A stretch of 64,000 bases of DNA from Plazaster borealis (taxonomy: Eukaryota; Echinodermata; Asteroidea; Forcipulatida; Labidiasteridae), in NCBI GenBank assembly GCA_021014325.1, contig CM037457.1:8228721-8292720 (forward strand), written 5' to 3'. A program made the position numbers and the translations under genes. Numbering within the stretch: position 1 is the first letter of the stretch; the number at the start of each line of letters is the position of its first letter. This document shows, piece by piece, positions 1 to 13,500 of the stretch. Under the pieces are notes generated by a model. The model had not been told where the DNA came from. It did not search any database and worked only from the letters and a program-made list of their open reading frames with translations.

Positions 1-1453
1 AGATCCATGTATAATGGTGCAAGTAACAGGCAACCAGTTCAAGGCAATCTCGAAGAAAATCAATCTTCACATTATTATTTGGGGAATAGTAAGACACTAT
101 TAGTAGAGATTAGAAATTACTGCCTATTTCAAAGTCCAACCTTACAGTTCCAACCTTAAATTCCACTCTAAATTTCAGTGAAGACTTTCCATTTTACTGT
201 TTTATATTCAAACAGACAACATCCATTTTTAAAACTTAAATTTTGTAAACTTAAATTTAGTTCAAGTAATTTTTGTGCACAACCACTGCGAGCATAGATT
301 TTCCAATACTTAAACACACTACAGGAAACTTTTCAACATTGTGTGCTAGATTATTTTATGAAAATGAGAGAGTAAAAAATAATGAAATGTTGAGGTCCCA
401 AACTCATCTATGGATTATTCAGAAGGTGAAAACCATGCTTTCAACAGATAAGATTTTTAAAAATATAGATGGGAAAGTTTCCAAATTTGTTGCCTCCAAG
501 TCATCTGTAAAAATTGCCTCACATGACAAGGTCTTTAGGGACAACTATTATATTTGTTTCTTGTGTGTGTGTGGGTAGGTATCCACATTCAAACAGTGGA
601 CCTATAACAAAAGGGACATGGGTTCAAGGTTGCTATCACAAAGGAAAACATTGTGGTCCACGGTTGATATCACAAAAAGTTGAACAAAGGAGGATCCACG
701 ATTGCCGGTGTTTACACATGTGTGTGTGTGTGTGGGTAGGTATCCACATTCAAACCGTGGACCTATAACAAAAGGGATAATAGGTCCACGGTTGCTATCA
801 CAAAGGAAATCATTGTGGTCCACGGTTGCTAACACAAAGCGTTGAACAAAGGAGGGTCCACGATTGCCGGTGTTTACACACGTGTTTGTGTGAGCGTGTC
901 TATCCATTCAAACTGAGGACTATAACAAAAGGGATCCGCGTGTTTGACAGAGCGAGGACGTCCTCGCTTCGTTTTCGTGTACAAACCCAATGGGGACGTG
1001 GCTAAAAAAACTATGTCCAAACAATGGGAGAACAAAGAGAAGTCCCCGGTAAGCGGGATTTACAAACATGGGTGTGTGTGTGAGTGTTTTAAAAATATCT
1101 GAGTAACTAGTTGCTATGAAGTCAACAGAGCCTAATTTCATGACACTGCTGACTATAGAACTCTGTGCTTATGGTGCCCTCTAACGCATGTACTTCTATG
1201 GACCGTAAGCGCAGAATTTCAAGGTAAGCAGCACCATGACATTGGGGCCTGGATTGACAATTTAATATACATTTCATATACACTTTCTGAATGTAGCTGG
1301 ATTTAGTATCCAGTCGTTCAAGGGCTTTGCACCATATTTTAAATTGTGAAATGATTCCTTTATGTTTAAAAAGCATTCTACCACTGATTGATTGGTGACA
1401 AAGGTGGTTGCTGGATTGTACTTTTCTTTGTATTCATTATTTTACAGGCCCTT
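1..1453. other. Region 3' of TRAP1
   Basis: 1-560 is AT-rich single-copy-looking DNA with no supported gene. 563-1085 is the 161-bp repeat. 1086-1453 should include the TRAP1 3' UTR. Confidence 0.6.
563..1085 (+). repeat. About 161-bp tandem repeat, three copies
   Basis: Units start with a GT run and GGGTAGGTATCCACATTCAA, then ACCTATAACAAAAGGGA and GTCCACGATTGCCGGTGTTT. Copies 1 and 2 are close (offset 161 bp); the third (from about 886) diverges after GATCCGCG. Downstream of TRAP1. Confidence 0.8.
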
Positions 1454-1555
1454 TTAATATTTTTCCAGTGTTTTTTCCATGAATGCGGTGAGACGTCCCA
1501 GCATAGGTCGAGGATCATCTACCAATCCAGCAGCTATCATTGCATTGTCATAAAC
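1454..1555 (-). CDS. TRAP1: TRAP1 exon 17 with stop
   Basis: Last 33 codons plus TAA at 1456-1454: [20 protein letters not shown], then a short Lys-rich tail. The reading frame ends where vertebrate TRAP1 ends. No strong AATAAA was found close downstream; an ATTAAA on the minus strand near 1260 is a weak candidate. Confidence 0.95.
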   Translation of the reverse strand, partial: VYDNAMIAAGLVDDPRPMLGRLTAFMEKTLEKY

Positions 1556-4500
1556 CTGAACAATAAAATCAAATGATCAAAGACTTTATATTAGTTATTC
1601 CAAAAGGACAAGTAGAATATGAAAGAATATAGCATCTAGAGACCTTATTTCACAAGCGAGGATAATAAACTTATCATCTAGCAAACTTACAAACAAAGTA
1701 AAGAACGAAACAAAACTACTGTTCCATATCATTTCTCATAAAGTGTCAACCTCATTTTGGTGTTTTTAATTTTTCTGAATAGCAGCATTTTAAAATGACT
1801 TAAAGGCATCGTACACGTTTGGTAATTGTCAAAGACCAGTGTTCTCATTTGGTGTATCCCAACATATGCATAAAATAACAAGCCTGTGAAAATTTGTAAG
1901 CATGTACATGTGCAAACAGTGTTTAAACCCAAGATGCAATGTAGGATTTAGGAGTTCAACATATGAGTATTATTGCACTGCTGTTGACCAATCAGCAGTG
2001 AGGATTCAAGCTGGCCGGAGTATATGCATAATAAATCTAATGACACGACACCCAGACTTGTCAATTTATACGATTGTTCAGTTCATTTAGCAACAAAAAT
2101 ATTTGTTCCATGGAGTACTTCATCTTCTGAATCTGTTAGCTGTGAATATTATATAAAGACTTGATAGTAACGGGTTTGGGACAAGAGGTTGTGAAAGCAT
2201 TAGGATACATACATTCCAACTATTTCCCATACTGGTTTGGAGAAATAAGCAATAATACAAATAATGCAATAAGCCTTTTTGAGATATGGTGGACACTATA
2301 GGAGTGCACTGTAGGATTTGGGTGTATACAGACAAATTTACCCAAATCAAACAGTGTTATAGTAATGTGTCCACCATATCTCAAAATGGCTTATGAATTT
2401 CAAAAATATTCACAAAGATTCTTTGCAAGCATTCAAGCAACCCTTACCTGTTCTGCCAGTAACTTGGCTAAAGCCGGTTCTCTAGTCTTCAGGTTGAAAA
2501 GTTTCTGCACAATGGCATGACTATGGCGTGTAAACGAAAAATAAAAATGTTTTGAGAGTCTTCATTTGATTTCATTTGAACCTGTAAGATATGACAAAGC
2601 CGAGTTCAGCATTAATTTCCTACTAAGAATTTTATTGCTCTCTTCAATCTCGGCCTGTTCAAAACAGATGTCTCCGACAGAGAAAAGAAATGGTGAGGAT
2701 GGGTTTAGGTGTGGCAACATGAGCAGTTTCCTAGATCTGCTAAAGGTATTTATAACTTGGCACTTTGTCTGCCTACCACGCCTACACAGAAAAAAATGTT
2801 TTGTTGGCATTCATATTCCGTAGAATCATAAATGCCACATGCTTTATTTGTTTTACATTTTGCCCTATTCATTGTTCTCTCTCAGAGGCAATTTCTGTGA
2901 AAAACCATGGTCTTAAATGTTAAACATGATTGTGGCAGTATTTTAGTATTTAACAAAATTCCTTGGTTTGGCTTTGGATTAAAATAAAACCTTTGGAACT
3001 CGAAACCCCAAAGCTAATACATGAAAGGTTACCTTACTGGTTTTTAGTTACGGCAATGGTGAATACAGAAAGTGTGATTTCCAAAATCATTGGGAATTTC
3101 TGAAGCCTGATATTTTATAGACTATTAACCAACCTTCCATTGAGCTCAAGATTTGGTTGAAGTAACTGCAGTTTTTCTTCTTCACTCCGATTTCTTAAAG
3201 CTGTACGTAAGAAATGACGTGCTGCTCCCATGTCAGCCACAGTCACCATTGCTGGATGGTGGGCAAGACGATTGCTTACCTAAACAATCCATTTCAATAA
3301 CAATAAGAGAAAATTATCTTTGCATTGGTATAATCCATTAAAAAACATTGTGTTTTGGCTAAAAGAAAGAAAATGTACTGCTTCACAAAGTAATAAACAC
3401 TGAATGCAAAAACATATTAAACAATTTTGTTAACAAACTAGTAAAGCGAAGCTGACATGGCGAACTGCTGATCGGGTGATCAGCAGTTCGAAAAAAATCA
3501 AAAAGTCACACATCTGATCAACTGATGTTATTAGGGTTGGGACATTAACAAATATGTATTTGACCACTGCCTACTTGGTTTGAAATGGGGTAGAGGGCCT
3601 CAAGATTGGTGACGGCTGACTAGGAAGAGAAACAAAGAGGTAAGGAACAACTGATCAGAAAAGATTCAAACACACACCCAACATTATTGTATACATCATG
3701 TATACAATGTGTTTGAGGTGTGTATACGTACAGGAAGTTTCACCTAATTAAGAAAATTGTTACTTCATGTACTACTTATTTCCCTTTCTTTTGGGGTTAA
3801 AGGTATCGTACACGTTCGGTAATGACTCAAAACAAATATTAGCATAAAAACTTACTTGGTAACAAGCAACGGAGAGCTGTTCATAGTATGAAACATTGTA
3901 GGAAACGACTCCCTCTGAAGTAACTTATTTTTTTAGAAAGAGGTACATTCTCACTAAAATAATAAAAACTTCTTGCAAGAAGTTTTTATTCCTATCTGAA
4001 AGCACACAAATTTGTACAACAAGGGTGTTTTTTCTTTTATCATTTTCTTGCAACTTCGATGACCAATTGAGCCCAAATTTTCACAGGCTTGTTATTTTAT
4101 GCATATGTTGGAATACACCAAGTGAGAACACTGGTCTTTGACAATTTCCAAACGTGTTCAGTGCCTTTAAGATAAATTAAAATAAGATTTGCACTTTTGG
4201 AACCATCCATCCTCTAAAACCTTTAATGTTTTTGTTGTTTTAGCTCATTCAACTGAAATATTTTCATAATCATGAGTTATATTCTTTTTGGTCATCAGCG
4301 CTCGGTGATCAACTGAAAAGGTCATTGACTCGTCCAGATGAGTCAACGTTACCAGCCCCTAGTACTCCAGTCATCCTGGATTCTCTCAGACCTACATCGG
4401 CAGATGAGATCAAGAGCGTCTCCTTTGTCACACTTCTGTCATAAGACCATAGGGTTAGACTGTGTGTAGTTGATGTATCCAGTGAGATTCTCTGCATTTG

Positions 4501-7500
4501 CAGAGTGCATCATCACCACCACATGGTAGTTCAACTACTAACACTGTGATTAGGGCTGTTGAAATGGATGGCCATGGGATAGGCTTTCTTGGTTTTTATG
4601 GAGAAATAGTTTGCAAAGCGAAGACACAGTTTGGTCTTAGTCTCTCTACATATGTAGCCCCCATCTTTTACATGAAATTATGTTAACTACATTAGGTGCA
4701 TGACATTGAGAGTTTGTCTTAAAGCTGTAAGTGAGACAGTGCGCAGGCTCTGAACTAGACTTGATTCAAGTCCCGTTCTCGTGCGAGAGGTCCCCAAGCA
4801 TATCGCGCCAACTAGCAAACAAGCCGTACAGTGCGCCATGGGATAGGCTTTCTTGGTTTTTATGGAGAAATAGTTTGCAAAGCGAAGACACAGTTTGGTC
4901 TTAGTCTCTCTACATATGTAGCCCCCATCTTTTACATGAAATTATGTTAACTACATTAGGTGCATGACATTGAGAGTTTGTCTTAAAGCTGTAAGTGAGA
5001 CAGTGTGCAGGCTCTGAACTAGACTTGATTCAAGTCCCGTTCTCGTGCGAGAGGTCCCCAAGCATATCGCGCCAACTAGCAAACAGTGCGCGCTCGCCGT
5101 CAAAATGTGGTCCCGAGAATGGGACTTGACGAGGTCATTTCTTACACTGCACGTTGTCATTGGAAAATCTCCCCAAATGGGGAGATGCACAAAACCAATG
5201 GGAGCATTGAAGCCCTGCCCCGCCGGTAAAATATTCATTACACTCTGTGACATCACAGTGCAAGACATTGTAAGTGCATGCGTCTAAACGCGGTGACACA
5301 TGGGGGCGGGCAAACTCATCAGCAGGCAAGTGGGTGTCGGTCCCAAAGTCGTTGAATTGCACTTCCCAAAGTTCAAATTTTGCAAACAAAACCAACCCAA
5401 ATGTATGTTACAACGTATTTACTTAAATTTTAATGAACACTCAGTGCTTTCTTTTTATAATTAATTGGTTATTCAAAAATGTATTTCAATCCTCATCTAA
5501 GTACTTAACCCCACAAATAACAAATGAACGAGTCTTCTTTTTGAATGGGTTTGATTGGACAACACGTATAATGCAGAAGTTTACATATTCATAAGTGAAT
5601 ACATTTAAATATCAGGCGACTGCGGCATCGTCAAGTCCCTGTCCCGCGTGCGGAACAGGTTGGGGAATGCAGATTATCACAAAACAATAGTTTTCTGGCG
5701 ATGGCACGGGATTGGGACTTGAGTCAAGTCTAGCTCTGAACTGTCTTAGTGGGTTTCAGATACAGACAAGATTTGCTTCTGGGGCAGGTGCACTTGCGAC
5801 AACCTCATGTGTCCTGTGTAGCAAGATTGTGGTTGCTAGCGTTGGGTAACATGGCTCAGACTAGCAGGTCACCAAGGCTTCTAATATCTAATATGATACT
5901 CATGTTTTCAACAAGACTACCTGATAATTGATAATGAGCAATATTTGATTCAACAAACCTTGATATTGGTAACCTTAGAGCCAAGGACGTCGGTCATGTA
6001 AGCAGTAAGTGAATCTGTTTCCTCAACTGACAAACTGCCTTCCACTGAAACAAGAACACCAATAGCATACAGTTTGTAATGACAGTTATCTCAAAAGAAC
6101 ACACTACAACAGTTGAAAAAGCACGATACTTTCACTACATTTCTAACAAAACTTGATTAGTTTTGCTAATCATACTCAACTGAGCAAAGTCTTTACGTCA
6201 GTACCTCCTGAAACAAAGTTAAAGATGTACACAGAATGAAATGTGTAATTTTATTTAATATATAAATGGCTGTAAAATAAAATAAACATGAATATCAAGA
6301 AAGACTGCATTTCAAATTCAGACCTGTTTGTGGTTCTTCTTCTTCAGTATTTGTCAAGGGTGCTGCCATCTCACTCTCTACTGATGTCAACAGTTTACGA
6401 TCAAACTCCCGTAGTTGTAGCATAGTAAGCTCATCATATTCAGCATAACAGAATAAGACCTCATGATCCTGATTCTTAAATGCCTCATAGTATGGGGATG
6501 ATTCAGCTAACTCACGACTACAATATCAAGATAACAAACACATTGTCCATTGTTTTACATTCAAATATTACACAAATTTCAATACCTTTCAATATCTCAA
6601 AACGCCAGTTAAAAAGTTTCAATTTCTCAGTTTCTATGAAAATAGTATTTAGAATCACAATCGTTCAAATGATTAGTTTATCTTCAAACTAATTATTATG
6701 TTTATGGTAATAATGACTTAAAGTTAAAAATGATTGCAAGCCTTGCCTTAGTTAAAACATTTTGGGGGAAAAAGTAGGGAATAATTATATACTAATCAAA
6801 TAAGGTTGTTTTGTTGCTGCCCCCCCCCAAAAAAATGTCTCCTGTATGTAGTTTTCTTACTATTTATTTTTTAAATAATTTTGGGTTGAGCATAGAAAAA
6901 TTGACTAGAGTAGGATTTGAACCTGCGACCTCCATGTTAAGGTTCCGGCGCTCTACCAACTGAGCTATCTAGCACTAATGTTGGCAGTCTCCCTATTCTA
7001 TCAATATCTTTTATTCCCTCTTTCCTTTCACTGTTGAATTTGTCCTTTTTGAAAAATTCAACTGTACTTTTGATCTTTCCCCTGTGTTTGTGATTTGTTT
7101 CTGGACAGTATATTTATCAAATAAAGCAGAAGTAAAACATGATAAATTTATTTCAATTCCTAGAAATTCACAACAATCAGATTTCTGCCATTAGTTGTTT
7201 GAAAAAGTCAAATAAGATAAAATCTTGCAAAGTGTTCACTTGTCATTTGTTCCACATAGAATTTAGATTACAGTTTGTAGCTTGACCTTGCAGATGAATG
7301 TAAATTGTCAGTCGTCTTATATGGAATTTACATTTCACAACTGAATTAATTATTGGTTGTAATTCAGTACATATAAATTTTGGGGAACCTTTAATAAAAC
7401 TAAATAACTGACCTGGGGTCAATTTCACAAAACTCTTCTTAACTTACGATGCATCATAAATAGGGTTTAGAGAACTATTGCATCACTATGGAGCATCAAA

Positions 7501-10500
7501 GCTGTGATGTGTTTCATTGGCCATTTCACAAAATGCATCGTGAGTACGAAAACACCATTTTGTGTTATCAATGTTTTTGAACGAAATGACCTTTGCTACA
7601 ACTCCTTTAGGTCAAATTAGCTTATAACATTAAACTGGCCATCTGTAAAACCCCAAAGAGATGCAGACGCACTCATTATACACAGTTTGTGTGAAGGTTG
7701 CCATGTTTAGCTATCCTTGACTAACTTCCTCCTACTCCTAGCTACACATCCATAAGGACTGCTGGCTATTAAGAAGCAAAATGATTTTTTGTTTTAATAT
7801 AAAAAAATCAGATTGCATGAAGTAAATACTTTTTTTATTGTATTCTAGCTGAACTCTTTCTAATAAGCGTACAATTCTATTTGTGGTAAAAATGGTATCG
7901 TTGTAAAATTTCATCATCCGTCAAGGACTCAAGTGGCATCTACATTGTATGTTCTCTAAATATCCTATCTTAGCATAATGCCTGCCTAGCTCCTCTGTCT
8001 AACAGAATCATAAATGCCATTTTGTGATTACTACTATAGTTAAGACAACCCAAAGTAGCAATGTATCAGATGTCATTGCCATGGAATTTACAATGCTTCA
8101 AATAAACTATAAGTTTCATGAAATCATTCATGAGTCACATCACAAGATTCATGAAATCGACCGCAGGAATTTTGGTTGAACTACATTCATTTAACTGGTG
8201 TTATGAATTCTTTAGAATTCCATCCAAATTTCTTCCTCTTCTGTATATCCTATGATTATTCTAACACATTTACCTGAATATGGTAATCAACCACAACAAC
8301 GTGTAGTAAATACTGCAGTTTGCTTAGCATATTAACATCACAAAGATTGCCATAATGTGTGATTCAAGTTTACCTTGGTGCACACATGTAGTACATATTC
8401 CGCTGCCCTGCTTTCATACGAGCAGCATAGTCCTGTAGAGTAGTCAGCTGACCTGAAGGCTGGGCTGATGACTCAAAGCACAGTAGTTTAGCTATTTCTT
8501 CCTAACAACAAATAGCACATTCAAATAGTTAACTGTTAAAATACTCAAGTATGTTCTTTATTTTCATTGTTGAATTAGTAATTTACTATTTGTTCTTCAG
8601 AATATTACATTGCTGAAACTTTGAGTAGATTGAAGACAAAATACACAAATGATGTTGCTGAAATGTTTACATATTTTAAGAAGATTAAGTTGATATGTGA
8701 AGCTGATGATGATATAATTTATTTCATATCTGATACGCTTTACATTGTGCACAATATTTGTATTTACTTGAGCGACACTATGCATGTACACTACGAGGTT
8801 TTATCAAAATGAATGGGGATGCATGGTTTGCCAGTCCTCACCTTTTCTGCCTGCTCATTAGCTGAGATTATTCCTTCTCTTAAAAACATTCCATACTCTG
8901 TAAAGAACTGCTCATACATCTCAACATCTTTCTTACGTTGATCGAGCAAGAAACGCACAAGCCGACTTGTGATGACTAATCTCAATTTTCTGTAATTAAA
9001 AGCAGGTAATAAGGCATACACAATGTAGCGTTCAGTTACAAAGTACACATGCAAGGACTCAGTCTCCGCTGTGTGGTAATGACCAAGTTAAGGGGCTGGT
9101 CGCTAGCCGCTAGCCGCTAGCGTGGTCCATTAACAGTGGCTGGCACCTACCCTGCAAGAGCCCGATTTTTGGGGAAAAATAAGAAAAAACTACCTATAGT
9201 ATTAAAACGATACAATAAACAGTTTTAATAAAGCAACAAGAGAAAATTAATCTCATTTGTCTTATGGTTAAGTATACTTTGATACTCAAAGTCTACATTT
9301 GAACATCCTTTTCTTAAATTAAAGATATTACATGGTGATGGAAAGATGAACTTGGGCCTGCGGTTCACTGTAAATTTTGAGCCCTGCCTGGTCATTACCA
9401 CTCAGTTAAAATCAGGTACACAAACTGTTATTCCGAGTGATACTACCCTTTCAACCAAAACTATACTTAAAAAACCCAGAAAACAAACCATCCACCCTCA
9501 ACACCCTACCCCTCCCAAAAAAAAAACCAAAACAAAACACCACAAAAACCCCCAAAAACAAAACAACTCTAGAGTTCCTCAACCGGGTAACAATCCACTA
9601 AACTAACGGCATTTTTATGCCCAGTCTTTTTAACGAGCATGTGAAACAGCTGGCATGTGATTAAAGTGCAAATTGTGTTTTTGATGTTTGCCAAACACTT
9701 TGTGTAATAACCTATAGACTCTTTCATGCCACTGCTTCTACAAATAAGTTATGAAGTGATACAAACATATGCCAGTCTTCATGTAGATGTGACTCATCTA
9801 GATTATTGATGAAGGAAACTAACCTTATGAGGGCGCTGTCCTGTAGCAATTCTCGGCTTAAGTTCAATGGGATGTCTTCACTATCCACAACACCTGAATA
9901 AGCAAGTGGAAATCAGGGTTTTTTATGAATAGACACACATTTTTAGAATGAAGTGGTAAAATATCTTATTCAACAGAAATGAAATTTTAAATTCAAGGTT
10001 TGATTGACAATTTAACTTTGGAGTTCAGTACCGGTAACTATTACCGTTATCAATATCTTAGAAAGCTTAACTATCAAAGACACATTAAAGATGCTAGGTT
10101 CAAATTTTGGCTGATTTGACCCCAAAATTTAGATTTAAATTTTAAAGTTATTTTTCATAGACTTGAGAAAATTAAAAGCTTTCATTTGAGGTATTGCACG
10201 GAAAAAAAACCTGCCAATAATTAGTGGTAGTTAAAAACCTACACATTGTGTAGTTTTAGCTAAAAAGCTTAAGTTTCTGAGAAACAGCCATCGACCATGC
10301 ATTGGTTTGTTTGGTGCCCCCACTACATGTACATCCCCCGCCACTTCTTATACATATTTTGAGGTTTTCAAACAATGATTGAGCTTTAACATAAATTTAA
10401 AAATACTCAATAAATTAAAGCACCCCCTACATTTCACTCTAATGACTCTGGTAAGTTTTTTAATGTTTATTATGGGACTGTTGTTGCTCAACTATTTACA

Positions 10501-13500
10501 GTTAGATCAAAATTGAGGCCGATTTGTATACAATAGATCCAACCATTATTAATTCTTCAAAGAGAATTCCTCATTTTGTGACTTCTTGCATCCTTTCAAT
10601 TCAAGGAGTGAACTTACCTTGAATAAATCTGAACCACTTGGGCAAAATTTTATCTGACTTTTGTTGGATGAGAACCCGCCTGCTATATAGTGCCACGCCT
10701 CCTGAGTGGTCCTGACTGAGCTCCCACATTGCAGGGGGTCTACTTGGAATGTAGAATAAACTACGTATATTGAGTGGAGCATCAGTCTTGTAGTGTAGAG
10801 TGTAGCGAGGTTTGTCATATGAATTATGGGTCAGAAATTGATAAAATTCTTCATGTTGTTGGTCATTGACGTCCTTTGGATCCTTGGTCCACAGAGCCTG
10901 AACATTAATAATCAACAAATACACAACACTTGAAATAGAAATGTTGAGGATACCAGCCTCAACTAAAATCTCTAGCAGGCTGCAAAGGCATGGTAGTGTC
11001 TCCCTTAATATACACAAAACATAATGGCGTGTCCGAGAGTTTCAAGAAATCATCCTTTTAAATAACATCTTGTATTCCTTTTCAAGTACTGTTATTTTGA
11101 GCAAAACAATTCTGTTCTGTTTCCAATAAAAACTTCAATAAGTTTTTACTTAAAAAATAAGAAAGTAAATGATTCGCACAAATATTGTCACCCACACCAA
11201 ACTTCCCCTTATAAGGTGCGAACAATAGCACTCTAACAGCATCATCAACAGCATGACTACGGGGTAGTTCTATTGATGAAAGACCAATATACGTGTATCA
11301 CACATGTCTTAAAGCCGCTGCAAATAAACATACCTGTGTTGTATTCATTAGCTTGCCATTGAGGAAGATAGGCATACCAACAAACGTACTGTGTTTATTG
11401 ATGATTTCTGCAAAAATACATGATAACAAATACATATTATCAATTGATGGGGAGCATTAAACGTACTTGAAAAAATGACATCCACCTCCTTCTATAAGAC
11501 TTTTATAATTGATATCACAAACAATCAGGATACTTGTTGCAGGTTTAATCAATACTCTGTTTGAACACAAAAAAACATAAAAATTGCCAGAATGTAATAA
11601 AAATTGCCAGAATGTAGAACATTTGTAAAAATCATGTACACATGTATGTGCATTATTTCATGTGGTTTATGTATCTGCAATATTGAAAATGCGATTGGTT
11701 TTCTTTAAACTTAATCAAGTACACCACTTGCTGGCAAAAATACTAGTTTGTTTATTCTAAACTAGTTTTTATTTGGGAACTCCTTTTTGGTTTTAACCAG
11801 ACACAATTATTTCCTGTTGTTCCGCTCTAATTACTGAGCGTGATACATATTCATGATGGAGAGCCAAATTCTCACTGGTCCATTCATCATCACATGCTAT
11901 ATGCTATTTTTGCTGGTTTGACCAAGTGCACGTGCCAGTATTCATGCACAGGATAAATCACATTATGTGCAATAGTTTACTACAAATGCACTTTACGAAG
12001 CACTTGTGGAACTGTCGCACAGGTGTAGTACACGAGGGCAAACATTGTCCTAGCTAAAGATGGCGGCACATGAAGATGTCAATCCACGTTTGCCCAAGCT
12101 CAATGATGCCAAACTAGAAACGTATGAGGTATAGTAAAACAAATGTAACATGGTTTACCTCAAGTGGACAGTCCACCTTAGCTTCCCTCGGTATTGGAAG
12201 TTGCCAAACTAGTTCCCTCAACTTCACCTCAGGAACTAGCTAGGGATCTAGTTTGTCAACTCCCAATATCTTGGGGAGATAATATCAACTGTCAAACCAA
12301 GCCATATTTGTAAACTATGGTGATTATAGAAACTTGTTGATCGGGATTGATGTTAAACAATTTGCAAACTCTTACCTTTGACGTCTGCCTCCATGGCAAA
12401 TCTCCAGCAGTCTTTCTTTAGATGAATGACAATCTTTGTCCCCTTCTGGACTCCCTCTGCCTCGTTCATCTCATAGTTACCCGTCCTATCCAATGATAAG
12501 ATCAGAAACCAACATTCAGTGGTCATAATATTTATAAAAGAAAACATACTCATAAGCTAAAGTAGAACAGAGGTTTAATAAACACCAAAATAATGAGCAT
12601 TTGGCTGTACCGAATGAAACCTTTGGCTCATAATTTCATTGCATATCATTCGTATGGAAACTATCACTTTAGGAAACAGAGTTAGATTGGTAGATTAGTA
12701 TTCTCCATTCAATAGAGTCATCATCAAGGTCCACATTCCTATCTGTCCGATAGCTCCACACCAACCTTCTGCAAGACGGAACGATTTCTCCCCCACCCAG
12801 AGCGGAGTCAGTTCAGGCGGACCCAAGCTAGGGTGTCGTGGCCGAGCACCGAACTCAAGCTCTGGTGTTTCTGTTCAGCAGAGTGTGGGTTCGAGTCCCT
12901 GTCGTGACACTTGTGTCCCTGAGCATGACACTTAACTATAATTGCTTCTCTCCACCCAGGGGTAAATGGGTACCTGCGAGGGCAGAGATGGTTCTTGTGA
13001 TTGATTTAGCTTATTAGCACATATTTGTTGCACAGGCTGTATACTCCCCAGGGAGCTGAGATGGTTGAAATGTAAATGGCCCAGTGACCAGGGGTAATAA
13101 TGTTGGAAGCGCTTTGAGACGCCCTTCGGGAAAAAGCGCTATATAAAAACTGGTTATTATTATTATTATTCCTGGGAAGGTGGCAGCCTGCAGGCTTACA
13201 TGAAGGTTCCTTAATAAACTGGTGCAGTCTATATGTTGTCGTACTACACTCCTCTGTTCAGCAGTTAACCATCCATAATAGGGAGGGTGGATGTGCATCT
13301 CTTATTTCCTTCGCACAGGGAATCTTTTGTTGGGTGTCATCTTCTGAAGGCCAGGGAACTAAGACTCCAGGTTGTTTTGTCTTTTCAGGTAGCTTAAGAG
13401 TGAGATGTTGCCGGTGGATGTAAGCTGGAATGATGCCAAATTTGACTGGGAGCATCTCAGTTTGGGTCAGTGTTATGGAACCAGAGATGATCCTCACGGC

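Noticed and set aside
602..907. 101-codon minus-strand frame
   Set aside because: Reads through the 161-bp tandem repeat; repeated internal segments mirror the DNA repeat, no protein family.
6907..6973. Functional tRNA gene
   Set aside because: D-arm and T-loop boxes are good but the anticodon stem is poorly paired and U33 is absent; better seen as a tRNA-derived repeat.
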